From Halioglobus sp. (lineage in GTDB: Bacteria; Pseudomonadota; Gammaproteobacteria; Pseudomonadales; Halieaceae): a stretch of 47,792 bases of DNA. Below are positions 39,869 through 47,792 of this stretch, piece by piece (the first letter of the stretch is position 1; each line of letters begins with the position of its first letter). The notes beneath the pieces were generated by a model. The model had not been told where the DNA came from, did not search any database, and saw only the letters and a program-made list of their open reading frames with translations. The translations under genes and the position numbers were made by a program. The stretch lies in assembly GCA_002699145.1 (NCBI GenBank), contig PABK01000016.1, forward strand, positions 1-47,792. The letters are read 5' to 3'.

Positions 39869-41104
39869 TCAGCCCCGTCGATACTCGCCTATGACCTCCT
39901 CGAACAAGGCCAGGTAGTCCTGCGCCGCCTGCGGCAAAAGGTAGGCCTGCGCGGCCGCCAGGGCGTTGTCTCCCAGGCGCGCGCGCTGTTGATCGTCCGC
40001 CAGCAGCGCGCTCACGGCGTCCGCCCAGGCGGCCGGGCTGTCCTGGTCTACCAGCACGCCATTGACCCCGTCCTGGATGAACTCGGGCACGTAACAGCGC
40101 CGCGCGGCCACCACCGGCCTGCCGCGGATGAGCAGTTCCAGCAGGCCCCAGTTGCCGCTGCCGAACATGACCGGGTACAGGAACAGGTCCACCTGGTGCA
40201 GCAGGTCGGAGAAACGCGGGTAGGGCAGCTTGCCGGTCAGCGTCAGCTGCTCCCGGTCCACCTTGAACTTGCGCATCAGGTGCTCGATGAACGTCACCCC
40301 GCTGTCCTTGCCGTACTTGCGCTCGAGGAATATCTGCTCGTAGCCGTAGGTGGTCGCGCCGGGGTCGCCGATGATCACGAAGTGCACATTCGCCGCGCGC
40401 TGTTGCAGTTCGGCCACCGTGGCCATGAAGCTCTCCAGGCCCTTGGCCGAGCTCAGGTCGCGCGCGGCGAACCCCACGGTGGGGCGGTCCCGCGGCAGGT
40501 TTACGCCGCAGTCTTCGCGCTGCGCGATCTTGTCCGCGTCCATACCCTCGAAGCGCGCGACAATTTTATCCTGCAGGTAGTCGGGAAACATGGCCCTGGC
40601 GTACCCGGTTGGCACCAGGGTGCGTTCGCTGCGGATCACCTCGTAGTAGGACAGCATCTGCATGTTCTTGTCGATCAGGCGCTGCGCCTCGGTGGGCGGG
40701 TATTTCGGGTCCCAGCCGTGGTCGGCGTAGCAGGGGAACTCGATGTAGGTGATGACCGGTATGCCGAACTCGCCGAAGACAAAGTGCGGGGAGCCGAGAC
40801 TGCCGTGGGCGACGATGAGGTCGATGCGCTGTCTCTTCAGGAACTGGGTCAGCGCCCGATGCAGTCCCAGGCCGATGCGCCCTGCCCGCTCCACCTTGCC
40901 CGAATAGTAGTACTTGTTGGCCGCCATCATGTTGCCGTCCGGCGTCAGCGGCACGAGGTTGCGGTAGCGCGATCGGTTGCGTTCCAGGTTGCCCGGCGTG
41001 GTCATGTACCAGGCCTGGGCGAGCCCGCTGGCATTGAGGTACTCGCACAGATCGGAAAACTGCGAGGGGCAGACGGTGTGTACGAAAAGAATCCTGGGTT
41101 TCAC
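39869..41104 (-). CDS. Group 1 (GT4) glycosyltransferase (411 aa)
   Basis: This is a GT-B-fold retaining glycosyltransferase. The N-domain starts KPRILFVHTVCPSQFSDLC, has an extended middle portion, and the C-domain carries GFAARDLSSAKGLESFM, VIIGDPGATTYGYE, LTGKLPYPRFSDLLHQVDLF and the donor-site ELLIRGRPVVAARRCYVPEF. The sugar and acceptor are unknown. The start is GTG at 41104; the frame continues upstream without likeness to the family. It may belong to surface polysaccharide synthesis, although only the distant Wzz-type gene at 29.9 kb is related. Confidence 0.9.
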   Translation of the reverse strand: MKPRILFVHTVCPSQFSDLCEYLNASGLAQAWYMTTPGNLERNRSRYRNLVPLTPDGNMMAANKYYYSGKVERAGRIGLGLHRALTQFLKRQRIDLIVAHGSLGSPHFVFGEFGIPVITYIEFPCYADHGWDPKYPPTEAQRLIDKNMQMLSYYEVIRSERTLVPTGYARAMFPDYLQDKIVARFEGMDADKIAQREDCGVNLPRDRPTVGFAARDLSSAKGLESFMATVAELQQRAANVHFVIIGDPGATTYGYEQIFLERKYGKDSGVTFIEHLMRKFKVDREQLTLTGKLPYPRFSDLLHQVDLFLYPVMFGSGNWGLLELLIRGRPVVAARRCYVPEFIQDGVNGVLVDQDSPAAWADAVSALLADDQQRARLGDNALAAAQAYLLPQAAQDYLALFEEVIGEYRRG

Positions 41105-41275
41105 CCTGCTTTCCCCGTTGCCCGTGAGATGAAACTCACGGTGCTGAGTTGTTGTCAAAACGCTTGCGCACGAGCCCGGCTCGCCGCGGGCGGCGGGTAT
41201 TGCATTGCGCCTCGCAGTGAAGATACCCTCTAGGTGCGAAAAGGCAACACACGTCGAACACAAGCGGATACCACT

Positions 41276-41833
41276 ATGTTCCTACCGGTCAGGATCGCTG
41301 CCACGCTCTGCCTGCTGCTGGCGATGACAGCGGCGCCACTCGCGTCCGCCCACGAGGAGCCGGAGATCGATGCGATGACCAGCGACGGGCGCATGGTCAT
41401 CCTTTACGAGGATCACACCTGGGACTTCGTCGAGGCCGAGAGCGGCGACCCGGCGAACAGCGCGGTACTCACCGTGACCGAGGTCAAGGAAATGCAGGAT
41501 GCCTGTGGGTTGCAGCTGCGCCTGCAGAACAACCTGCCGCACAAGATACGCAGCATCGTGCCGCGTTTTTCCGTGTACAACAAGGACAACATCGTCTTCG
41601 ATTCGAAGTCACAGTCATTTACCGCCATCAAGCCCACGCGTAACCAGTACAAGCGTATTCAGTTCACCGGTATCGGCTGCCATGAGATCCGCTGGGTCAG
41701 GGTGCACGATGCGGCGCGCTGCACGATCGGCGAGGTGGTGGACATGTTCAACGAGGAAGAGGGCCAGTGCCTCTCCTACATCTACGTCGAACCCAGCGAG
41801 ATGATCAACATTTCCAAAGAACCACGGCTCTGA
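41276..41833 (+). CDS. Exported hypothetical protein (185 aa)
   Basis: The N-terminus is a signal peptide (IAATLCLLLAMTAAPLASAH) ending at an Ala-Ser-Ala-type site. The mature protein begins with TSDGRMVILYEDHTWDF, recalling DUF3157-like proteins, followed by a beta-rich region (LTVTEVKEMQDACGLQLR). It has four cysteines that could form disulfides (DACGL, IGCHE, AARCT, GQCLS). No enzymatic motif is visible. It is divergent from the glycosyltransferase gene and 25 nt upstream of an LLM oxidoreductase gene on the same strand, possibly cotranscribed. Confidence 0.75.
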   Translation: MFLPVRIAATLCLLLAMTAAPLASAHEEPEIDAMTSDGRMVILYEDHTWDFVEAESGDPANSAVLTVTEVKEMQDACGLQLRLQNNLPHKIRSIVPRFSVYNKDNIVFDSKSQSFTAIKPTRNQYKRIQFTGIGCHEIRWVRVHDAARCTIGEVVDMFNEEEGQCLSYIYVEPSEMINISKEPRL

Positions 41834-41858
41834 CTCGCGCACCCGGGACACCCCCCCC

Positions 41859-42728
41859 ATGAAATTTGTTTTGTCCACGTCATTCAGCAGCGTGTCGCAC
41901 CTGACTGCCATCGCCCCGGTAGCCGATTCCCATGGCTGGCACGCCATGTCGTTTTCCGACCACGTGGTCAACCCGCAGGAAATTTCCACGCCCTATCCCT
42001 ATACGGAGGACGGCAGCCGCCGCTGGCAGCCCTTTACCGACTGGCCTGACCCCTGGGTGATGATCGGTGCCCTGGCCACCATTACCAAACGGCTGCGCTT
42101 CACCAACAACATTTTCGTGCTGCCCATGCGCAATCCCTTCCTCGTGGCCAAGGCGATCAGCACGGCGGCGATCGTCTCCGACAACCGCGTCACGCCGGCG
42201 ATCGGCGTGGGCTGGTCCAGCGACGAGTTCGCGCTGATGGGAGCGGATTTCAAAACGCGCGGCAAGCGCACCGACGAGATGCTGGAAATCCTGCGCCTGC
42301 TGTGGAGCGGGGAAATGGTCGAGTATCGCGGCAAGTACTACGACTTCGACGCGCTGGAAATGAACCCCGCGCCCTCAGAGTACATCCCGATCTGGGTCGG
42401 CGGCATCTCCGACCCGGCGATGAAGCGCGCCGCGCGCCTGGGGGACGGCTGGGTCACCGACCTGCAGAGCAGTGCCGAGATCGTCGAGAGCATCGAGCGC
42501 ATACGCAGCTGGCGCAGGGAATACGGGCGCGAGGACCGGCCCTTCGATATCATGGCCACGCCCTCGGACGCCTGGGACGTCGATGGCTACCGCCGCCTGG
42601 AGGACGCCGGCGTCACCCATATCATGACCATGCCCTGGCCGTTCTACCACGGCGACACGGACGAACTGGAGAAGAAGGTCGACAGCGTCAAGCGCTACGC
42701 TGACGACGTGATCAGTCGCTTCGACTAA
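41859..42728 (+). CDS. LLM-class flavin/F420-dependent oxidoreductase, TIGR03619-like (289 aa)
   Basis: This is a luciferase-like monooxygenase TIM barrel close to the TIGR03619 group: FVLSTSFSSVSHLTAIAPVA, FSDHVVNP, then DPWVMIGALATITKRLRFTN, NIFVLPMRNPFLVAKA and TPAIGVGWSSDEFALMGADF. The C-terminal part has PIWVGGISDPAMKRAARLGD. Cofactor F420 versus FMN cannot be decided from sequence alone; gammaproteobacteria usually lack F420, although some marine groups have it. The ribosome binding site is weak. It converges with the PF10118 gene, leaving a 6-nt gap. Confidence 0.9.
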   Translation: MKFVLSTSFSSVSHLTAIAPVADSHGWHAMSFSDHVVNPQEISTPYPYTEDGSRRWQPFTDWPDPWVMIGALATITKRLRFTNNIFVLPMRNPFLVAKAISTAAIVSDNRVTPAIGVGWSSDEFALMGADFKTRGKRTDEMLEILRLLWSGEMVEYRGKYYDFDALEMNPAPSEYIPIWVGGISDPAMKRAARLGDGWVTDLQSSAEIVESIERIRSWRREYGREDRPFDIMATPSDAWDVDGYRRLEDAGVTHIMTMPWPFYHGDTDELEKKVDSVKRYADDVISRFD

Positions 42729-42734
42729 CGCCGG

Positions 42735-43577
42735 TCAGGTGCTGGCCGCGGCCGACTGGGTGCTGGCCCAGGCTTCCAGCAGCGGGCGCGTGTCGCGCTG
42801 CCAGGGGTGGAAACCCTCGCGGTAGTATTCCTTGTAGGCCGGCCAGACGCGGCGCAGTATGCCGCCCTTGAAGAACAGGAATTTCCAGCCCTGCCACCAC
42901 AGGCGTGGCTTCCACAGGTTGCCGTCGCGGCGCAGCATGTGCACCACGCCCATCAGTATGTCCACCAACAGGAACAGGGTCGACATGCGCATCGCGCGCC
43001 GGCGCATTTTTTCGCTGCCGCCGATGGCGCGGTAGACATCGAAGGCCACCGCCTTGTGCTCCATCTCCTCCGCGGCGTGCCAGTCCCAGAGCGCCTGCAT
43101 GGGCGGTTCTGCGCTGCCGATCATCGGCTCGTCCTCGCTCAGCGCGGACTCGGCCAGGATCGCGGTGATATGTTCCATGGCGGCGGTGCAGGCCAGGCGC
43201 TCGCGTGCGGACATCACCTTGTAGGCGCGGCGGATATTGGCCTCCAGCCGCCCTTCCATGAGCGCCAGGTCGTAGCCGCGCGCCTCGCACAGGGTTTCGT
43301 TGTAGCGCTGGTGTTCGCGGCGATGGAACCCCTCCTGGCCGCAGAAACCGCTGATCTCCGCCAGCAGTTTCGGGTCGTCGATACGCTCCAGGTAATGGCG
43401 CACGCTGTCGATGAAAAACTTCTCGCCCAGCGGGAAGGTTATCGACATGGCGTTGAACCAGGCGGTCTTGAAGGGGTGATTGTCGAACCAGTCGCGGCCC
43501 AGGCACTCGGCCACCTGGTACTCACGGTTGCGCGGGGTGATGCGTACATCGTCCGGCGTCTGTGACAGGTGTGGCAT
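42735..43577 (-). CDS. PF10118-type metal-dependent hydrolase (280 aa)
   Basis: This protein belongs to the predicted metal-dependent hydrolase family PF10118, a ferritin-like helical fold. Conserved Glu/His positions suggesting a diiron or dimetal site are in GFCGQEGFHRREHQRYNE, in AAMEHITAILAE and in WDWHAAEEMEHKAVAFDVY. There is a hydrophobic helix near residues 198-212 (STLFLLVDILMGVV). Members often sit beside steroid or terpenoid degradation genes, which fits this neighbourhood of SDR and LLM enzymes. The reaction is unproven. Confidence 0.9.
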   Translation of the reverse strand: MPHLSQTPDDVRITPRNREYQVAECLGRDWFDNHPFKTAWFNAMSITFPLGEKFFIDSVRHYLERIDDPKLLAEISGFCGQEGFHRREHQRYNETLCEARGYDLALMEGRLEANIRRAYKVMSARERLACTAAMEHITAILAESALSEDEPMIGSAEPPMQALWDWHAAEEMEHKAVAFDVYRAIGGSEKMRRRAMRMSTLFLLVDILMGVVHMLRRDGNLWKPRLWWQGWKFLFFKGGILRRVWPAYKEYYREGFHPWQRDTRPLLEAWASTQSAAAST

Positions 43578-43686
43578 GGCGACCTTCCTTTATTGCAGGC
43601 GGTTCCCGCCAGTGTACGCCCGCGGACAGGATTGTTGCCGGTCATTTGTGGACAAAAACCGGTGATTGCCGCGAGCGCGCCCCCGG

Positions 43687-44487
43687 TCAACCCATGCCGC
43701 CCCAGGCGCGCGGCATCTGCATGTTGAGCCGTTCCAGGCCGCCGTTGACCCCGAGTATATCCCCGGTGACGTAGTCCGCGGCGGGCGAGCACAGGTACAG
43801 GGCGCCCAGGGCGATATCCTCGACCTCGCCCAGCCGTGCCATGGGCGTGAGGTCCACCATGGTCTGCTCGACCTCCGGTGTCAGCACGGTGTTCAGTGCA
43901 TCGGTTTTGGTGGAGCCGACGGCGATGGCGTTGACGCGTACTTTCGGCGCGAACTCCTGCGCCAGTTCGCGGGTGAGCAGCGACAGTGCGCCCTTGGCGG
44001 TGCCGTAGGCGCTAAAGCAGGGCGTGGGCTTGTGCCCGGCGATGGAGGAGATGTTGAGAATCGCGCCGCCGCCCGCGGACTCCACCATCAGGGGTGCGCA
44101 TACCTGCGACATCTCGAACGCGGTGCCGACGTTGAAGCGAAACGCGCCGACGAACTCCTTCGGTGTGGTCTGCGCCACCGGCTTGGGCGGGAAGCCCCCG
44201 GCGTTGTTGACCAGGATGTCGATGCGCCCGAATTCCGCCATCGCCTGTTGTGCCAGGTTGTGCAATTGCGCGCTGTCCATCACGTCCGTCTGCACCACCA
44301 GGGCGCGGCGCGCCTGTGCCACCACGTCCGCGGCGACCGCCTCCAGGTCGGCCACCGTGCGCGCAGCCAGGACCACGTCGGCGCCCGCCTCGGCGAAGGC
44401 GCGGGCGATCGCCGCGCCGATGCCCTTGCCCGCACCCGTAATGACGGCGACCTTGCCGTCCAGCCTGAATTTTTCCAGTAGAGACAT
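43687..44487 (-). CDS. Short-chain dehydrogenase/reductase (266 aa)
   Basis: This is a classical SDR of typical length: cofactor motif TGAGKGIG (17-24), NNAG (94-97), catalytic Ser in ISSIAG, Tyr161 and Lys165 (YGTAK). The C-terminal motif ADYVTGDILGVNGG is normal. It resembles hydroxysteroid and 3-oxoacyl reductases; the absence of an acidic residue after the second strand (AARTVADL) suggests NADP+ preference. It is divergent from an LLM oxidoreductase gene, sharing a 121-bp promoter region, and may take part in the same degradation pathway. Confidence 0.93.
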   Translation of the reverse strand: MSLLEKFRLDGKVAVITGAGKGIGAAIARAFAEAGADVVLAARTVADLEAVAADVVAQARRALVVQTDVMDSAQLHNLAQQAMAEFGRIDILVNNAGGFPPKPVAQTTPKEFVGAFRFNVGTAFEMSQVCAPLMVESAGGGAILNISSIAGHKPTPCFSAYGTAKGALSLLTRELAQEFAPKVRVNAIAVGSTKTDALNTVLTPEVEQTMVDLTPMARLGEVEDIALGALYLCSPAADYVTGDILGVNGGLERLNMQMPRAWGGMG

Positions 44488-44608
44488 AGTGTTTCCCTCG
44501 TTGTTGCCCGGTCCGCTCGTGAATTCGATGGCCAGACATTGACTGATCTGGCGCAGGAGTCAAGACCGCTGTTTTCCCCGGCGGCGCGGCCTGGGTTAAG
44601 CTGGCGCC

Positions 44609-45589
44609 ATGGAGTTGTGTATCACCTACGACATGCGCGCACCGGAATTCGGCGCGCCGCGCACCGACCTCTACCACTGCGCGCTGGACCAGGCGGCCTG
44701 GGCCGACGAGGCGGGCTTCGACGTGGTCGGCCTGGGCGAACACCACTGCGCGGCCGATGGCTACAACCCCTCGCCGCTGGTCCTGGCCGCGGCCATGGCG
44801 GCGCGCACACGGCGCATCCGTCTGCGTACCTCGGTGCTGCTGGCGCCGCTGTACGACCTGCCGAAGCTCGCCGAGGACGCCGCGGTCACCCAACTGGTCA
44901 GCGGCGGGCGCCTGCTGCTGGGTATCGGGGCCGGATACCGCCCCGTGGAATTTGCCAGTTTCGGTCGGGACCTGGCGCAGCGCTGGCGCGACATGGGGCG
45001 CACCTGCGAGTTCCTGCGCCTGGCCTGGCGCGGCGAGCCCTTCGACTGGGACGGGCGACAGGTGTTGGTCACGCCGCGTCCGCAACCCTGCGCGCCGCCC
45101 ATCCTGCTCGGCGGCAGTTCGGCGGCCGCCGCGCGCCGCGCCGCGCACATCGCCGACGGCTGGTTTCCGCCGCTGGATGCGCGCCTGTGGCAGCCCTACC
45201 GCGACGAGTGCCTGGCCCTGGGCATGCCGGACCCGGGGGAGTACCCGAAGCAGGGTCCGATTTTCCTCTGGGTTGCCCGCGATCCGGAACGCGCCTGGGA
45301 CGAGGTTATGCCGCATGTGCTGCACCAGTTGCGCTCCTATAGCGAGTGGACGCGCGAGGCTTTCGGCCAGGCCGCCGGCCCCTACGCCGGGGGCATCGAC
45401 GAGGACAGCGTGCGGCGCAGCGGCGCCTACCAGGTGCTGGCCCCGGAGCAGGCCCTGGCCCTGGCGCAGGAACTGGGCGAGCAATCGGTGCTGTATCTCA
45501 ACCCGCTGCTCGCGGGCATCGCCCCCGACACCTCCTGGCGCATGCTGCGCCTGTTCGAGGACGAGGTATTGCCGCACCTGCCGCGCTGA
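44609..45589 (+). CDS. LLM-class flavin-dependent oxidoreductase (326 aa)
   Basis: This is a second luciferase-like monooxygenase, from a different subgroup than the one at 41.9 kb. Signature parts are DEAGFDVVGLGEHHCAADGY, SPLVLAAAMAARTRRIRLRT, LLAPLYDLPKLAEDAAV and LLLGIGAGYRPVEFASFG; the C-terminal part includes PILLGGSSAAAARRAAHIAD. It probably uses FMN or FMNH2 supplied by a reductase and oxidises an aliphatic or terpenoid substrate. Divergent from the SDR gene; a carotenoid oxygenase gene follows after 122 nt on the same strand. Confidence 0.92.
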   Translation: MELCITYDMRAPEFGAPRTDLYHCALDQAAWADEAGFDVVGLGEHHCAADGYNPSPLVLAAAMAARTRRIRLRTSVLLAPLYDLPKLAEDAAVTQLVSGGRLLLGIGAGYRPVEFASFGRDLAQRWRDMGRTCEFLRLAWRGEPFDWDGRQVLVTPRPQPCAPPILLGGSSAAAARRAAHIADGWFPPLDARLWQPYRDECLALGMPDPGEYPKQGPIFLWVARDPERAWDEVMPHVLHQLRSYSEWTREAFGQAAGPYAGGIDEDSVRRSGAYQVLAPEQALALAQELGEQSVLYLNPLLAGIAPDTSWRMLRLFEDEVLPHLPR

Positions 45590-45711
45590 TGACATCGCGC
45601 GCGCCCTGTTGAGCGCCGGTTACGCCAGTACCGGAATGCCGCCGCGTGGCGTGGTGTGAGCCCGCGGGTCTTATCGGCTACACTCCAGCGACCATCACGG
45701 GAGAGAATAAA

Positions 45712-47145
45712 ATGAAGAGAAGGGATTTCTTGCAGTACTCGGGCATGGGCGCGCTGGGAGCGGCCACCGCCTCGCTGGTCGCCGGTTGCGGCGAGGAGGC
45801 GCCGGCAGTGAAGTTCTGGCAACAGGGCAACTACCGTCCGGTGGACGAGGAGGTCACCCTGACCGGGCTGAAGGTGGAGGGCGCGATCCCGCCGGAGTTG
45901 ACGGGGCTGTACGTGCGCAACGGCAGCAATTCCTCCACCGGGCCGGCGGAACATTTTTTCGGCGGCGACGGCATGTTGCACGGGGTGCGCCTGGAGAACG
46001 GCCGCGCGAGCTGGTACCGCAACCGCTACGTGGATACGCCCGTTTACCGCAAGGAGGCGGGCGGGTTTGGCGCGCCCAAACCGGAGGACACCACCAGCGC
46101 GGTCTCCGTGCTCTACCACGGCGGCGAGTTGATGGCGCTGGGCGAGTTCGGCTACCCCTACCTGATCGACCCGCAGGACCTGTCCACCAAGGGCCCGTTC
46201 AACTACGACGGCAAGCTGCCCGGGAATATGACCGCACACCCGCGCATCGACCCGGCGAGCGGCGAACTGCTGTTTTTCGGTTACGACGTCATGCAACCCT
46301 ACATGACCTACATGCGCGCCGATGCCCAGGGCAACATGCTGCAGGTGGAACCGGTGACCATGACCGGGCCGAGCATGGTGCACGATTTCGCCGTGACGCA
46401 GAACCATGTCGTGTTCATGGAGATGCCGGTACGCTTTTCCTGGATGGCGGCGCTCACCGGCAGCGCGCTGCCCTTCAAGTGGGACGACGGCGCGCCCTGC
46501 CGCTTCGGCGTCATGCCGCGCACCGGTACCGATGCCGACGTGAAGTGGTTCGATATCCCCCCCTGTTTCGTCTTCCACATCATGAACTCCTTTGAACGCG
46601 GCGACGAGGTGATCGTCGACGCGGCGCGCTACGACAGTCTGTGGGTGAAGAACTCCCACGATTTTTTCCATCCCGCGCGCCTGACGCGCTTCAGCATGAA
46701 CCTGCGCACCGGTCACGCCGGCGTGGAGCAGTTGTTCGACAGGGCGATGGAATTCCCGCAGGTCAACCGCGACTACTGGACGCGCTCCTACCGCTATGGC
46801 TACAGCGTGGCGGTGGACGAGACGAATGATTCCCCTGAACGTATCGCGCAGGCCGAGGGCGGGCTGCGGCGCTACGACCTGCAGACGGGTGAGACTGACA
46901 CCTTCCTTACGGGGCCGCAGCAGGAAGTGGGCGAGGGCCTGTTCATCCCGGCGCGGGAACACGGTGGCGCGGAAGACGAGGGTTACCTGGCGACCTACCT
47001 GTACGACAGGCACACGCAGACCAGCGCCTTTGCCCTGTTCGACGCCACGCGCCTGTCCGCCGGACCGATCTGCAAGGTGCCGCTGCCGGTGCGCGTGCCG
47101 GTGGGCTTCCATGGGCTCTGGTTGCCGGATTCAGCTTTGGCCTGA
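45712..47145 (+). CDS. Tat-exported lipoprotein of the carotenoid oxygenase family (477 aa)
   Basis: This is a seven-bladed propeller Fe(II) dioxygenase of the carotenoid/lignostilbene cleavage type. The four iron-binding histidines are present: His176 (MTAHPRID), His224 (MVHDFAVT), His289 (CFVFHIMNSFE) and His467 (GFHGLW). The N-terminus combines a twin-arginine motif (KRRDFLQ) and a lipobox (VAGC, Cys26), so the folded enzyme should be exported and lipid-anchored, unlike most cytosolic family members. It may cleave a carotenoid, retinoid-like or lignin-type stilbene. ATG 45712 has GGGAGAGA upstream. Confidence 0.92.
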   Translation: MKRRDFLQYSGMGALGAATASLVAGCGEEAPAVKFWQQGNYRPVDEEVTLTGLKVEGAIPPELTGLYVRNGSNSSTGPAEHFFGGDGMLHGVRLENGRASWYRNRYVDTPVYRKEAGGFGAPKPEDTTSAVSVLYHGGELMALGEFGYPYLIDPQDLSTKGPFNYDGKLPGNMTAHPRIDPASGELLFFGYDVMQPYMTYMRADAQGNMLQVEPVTMTGPSMVHDFAVTQNHVVFMEMPVRFSWMAALTGSALPFKWDDGAPCRFGVMPRTGTDADVKWFDIPPCFVFHIMNSFERGDEVIVDAARYDSLWVKNSHDFFHPARLTRFSMNLRTGHAGVEQLFDRAMEFPQVNRDYWTRSYRYGYSVAVDETNDSPERIAQAEGGLRRYDLQTGETDTFLTGPQQEVGEGLFIPAREHGGAEDEGYLATYLYDRHTQTSAFALFDATRLSAGPICKVPLPVRVPVGFHGLWLPDSALA

Positions 47146-47221
47146 CGGAGGGGCAGGCTGGGTTCTCTGGCCCGGGGCGGAAACGCTTTCAGGCCTCGGA
47201 AGGCTGATTTATGGGTTACCT

Positions 47222-47294
47222 GGCCTGGAGGGTCAACCGGTCCAGGGCTCGGAAGGCCAAGATACTCGCTCTGGACCCGTTGACCCTCCAGGCC
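47222..47294. repeat. Large hairpin with 24-bp stem
   Basis: Bases 47222-47245 (starting ggcctggagggtcaac) pair with 47271-47294 (ending gttgaccctccaggcc) with one mismatch in 24. The loop is 25 nt. No T-run follows. The stem is much longer than a terminator needs and suggests a mobile or structured repeat element. Confidence 0.85.
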
Positions 47295-47313
47295 TGGGTG
47301 ACGCCTGCAGTTT

Positions 47314-47329
47314 CGCAGAGAAGTCTGCG
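47314..47329. repeat. Perfect 6-bp hairpin with GAAG loop
   Basis: CGCAGA (47314-47319) and TCTGCG (47324-47329) flank a GAAG tetraloop, 20 nt after the 24-bp hairpin. It may be part of the same structured element. Confidence 0.6.
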
Positions 47330-47406
47330 GGAGTGGTTCGCTGGGTCACGGCCGCGCGCCGGGAAAAAGCGGCGCTGCACACTACTGGCGGCCCTCCGGG
47401 CTGCCC

Positions 47407-47792
47407 TCGGTCGGTCGCGAGCCGCGTGGAGATGCGTCTCGCTCCACTCCCTCGGCGCCAGCAAGAGTGTTCCGCGCCGCTTTTTCCCACCGCCCGGCCG
47501 TGAACGGGGAGTCTGTGGGGGGCTGCGGGTGGGTTTTACTTCTTTCTGACTTCTCGCTTACCCTGGCTTCTCGGCCGCTGTTGGGTTCTGTTGCATTTGC
47601 CTGGCTTCTCGACCGTTGTTGAGTTCCGACGCGTTTGCCTGACTCCCTCTCGCTTTCCACTCCTGCTTCTCGCGTTCTCTTCCTTCCTCTCACTCTCGTT
47701 GTCAGGCGGGAGGGTGGTCGCGGCGGGCCTCGCAAACCAGCCGCCGAGGGAGTGGAGCGAGACCGGGCTTTTTCGGGCTCGCGACCGACCGA
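47407..47792. repeat. 51-nt imperfect inverted repeats flanking 284 bp
   Basis: The arm at 47407-47457 and the arm at 47742-47792 are reverse complements in their outer 17 nt (tcggtcggtcgcgagcc) and inner 22 nt (ending actccctcggcg); the middle is diverged. Equal arm length suggests one ancestral unit. The right arm stops exactly at the window end, so it may be longer. Confidence 0.75.
47562..47637. repeat. Two adjacent 38-nt direct repeats
   Basis: 47562-47599 and 47600-47637 match at 31 of 38 positions; both begin cctggcttctcg and end in ttg. A third, degraded start (cctgactccctctcgc) follows at 47638. They lie between the 51-nt inverted repeats. Confidence 0.75.

Larger units (their letters stand above)
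47146..47792. other. Repeat-rich non-coding end of the window
   Basis: About 650 bases after the carotenoid oxygenase gene hold no supported gene. Open frames here lack protein-like composition. They contain CTCGGAAGGC twice (47195-47204, 47248-47257), a 24-bp hairpin, a 6-bp perfect hairpin, a pyrimidine-rich tract with two 38-nt direct repeats, and a 51-nt inverted repeat reaching the window edge. Composition differs from the flanking coding DNA. Confidence 0.7.

Noticed and set aside
47211-47549. Open frame in the repeat-rich end
   Set aside because: It crosses the 24-bp hairpin and one 51-nt arm; Arg/Ser/Gly-rich low-complexity sequence with no ribosome binding site.
47400-47792. CRISPR array at the end of the window
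   Set aside because: There are only two 38-nt repeats, directly adjacent without spacers, and no cas genes.

Overview
The window is GC-rich, densely coded DNA, almost certainly from a marine-type gammaproteobacterium. The Rnk-like regulator, the EpmB lysine-2,3-aminomutase homologue, the MoxR/BatABD-type operon, a PEP-CTERM protein, a TonB-dependent receptor and a run of SDR, LLM-oxidoreductase and carotenoid-oxygenase genes together resemble Halieaceae (OM60/NOR5) and related Cellvibrionales. That placement is inference from gene content and codon bias, not from a marker gene. No rRNA, tRNA, CRISPR array, integrase or transposase was recognised.

Layout. 0-2.4 kb: a palindrome, a small basic protein, a PEP-CTERM secreted protein, an Rnk-like protein and a short overlapping gene. 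2.4-6.8 kb: a P2-type cation ATPase with altered ion-site motifs, a class II histone-deacetylase-like hydrolase and a CBS-pair protein. 6.9-9.0 kb: a PhnD-like periplasmic binding protein translationally coupled to a two-TM protein whose cytoplasmic part may end in a winged helix. This is the best candidate for an undescribed signalling pair. 9.2-12.1 kb: a SurE-like nucleotidase built as a lipoprotein, a DUF1330 protein and EpmB. 12.2-15.5 kb: a PuuA-type glutamine-synthetase homologue, followed 1 nt later by one open frame that joins a six-TM membrane protein to MtnA, with a strong ribosome binding site at the junction. 15.5-19.0 kb: a B12-type radical SAM enzyme with a 68-residue zinc ribbon, a small acidic protein, a 104-bp element bounded by a perfect 17-bp inverted repeat, and a shikimate-kinase-like protein. 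19.0-20.1 kb: gcvT.

20.1-26.2 kb is a tight six-gene operon read leftwards (moxR, DUF58, DUF4381, VWA, VWA-TPR, BatD), with overlaps or 1-nt gaps between members. Such operons couple a MoxR AAA+ ATPase to membrane VWA proteins and are linked to envelope stress or metalloenzyme maturation. 26.3-31.4 kb holds an HNH nuclease, a DUF4382 lipoprotein, a Rossmann protein, a methyltransferase and a Wzz-type chain-length protein. 31.6-41.1 kb holds a TonB receptor, a glutathione transferase, a hotdog thioesterase, an SRPBCC-SDR fusion, a DUF2452 protein, a glutathione peroxidase, a lipoprotein esterase, a GFA-family zinc protein and a GT4 glycosyltransferase. 41.3-47.1 kb looks catabolic: two different LLM flavin oxidoreductases, a PF10118 diiron-type hydrolase, an SDR and a Tat/lipoprotein carotenoid oxygenase.

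The last 650 bases (47.15-47.79 kb) carry no convincing gene but are full of structure: a 24-bp hairpin, a small perfect hairpin, two 38-nt direct repeats and a 51-nt imperfect inverted repeat whose right arm ends at the window edge. They look like a repetitive or mobile element cut off by the boundary.
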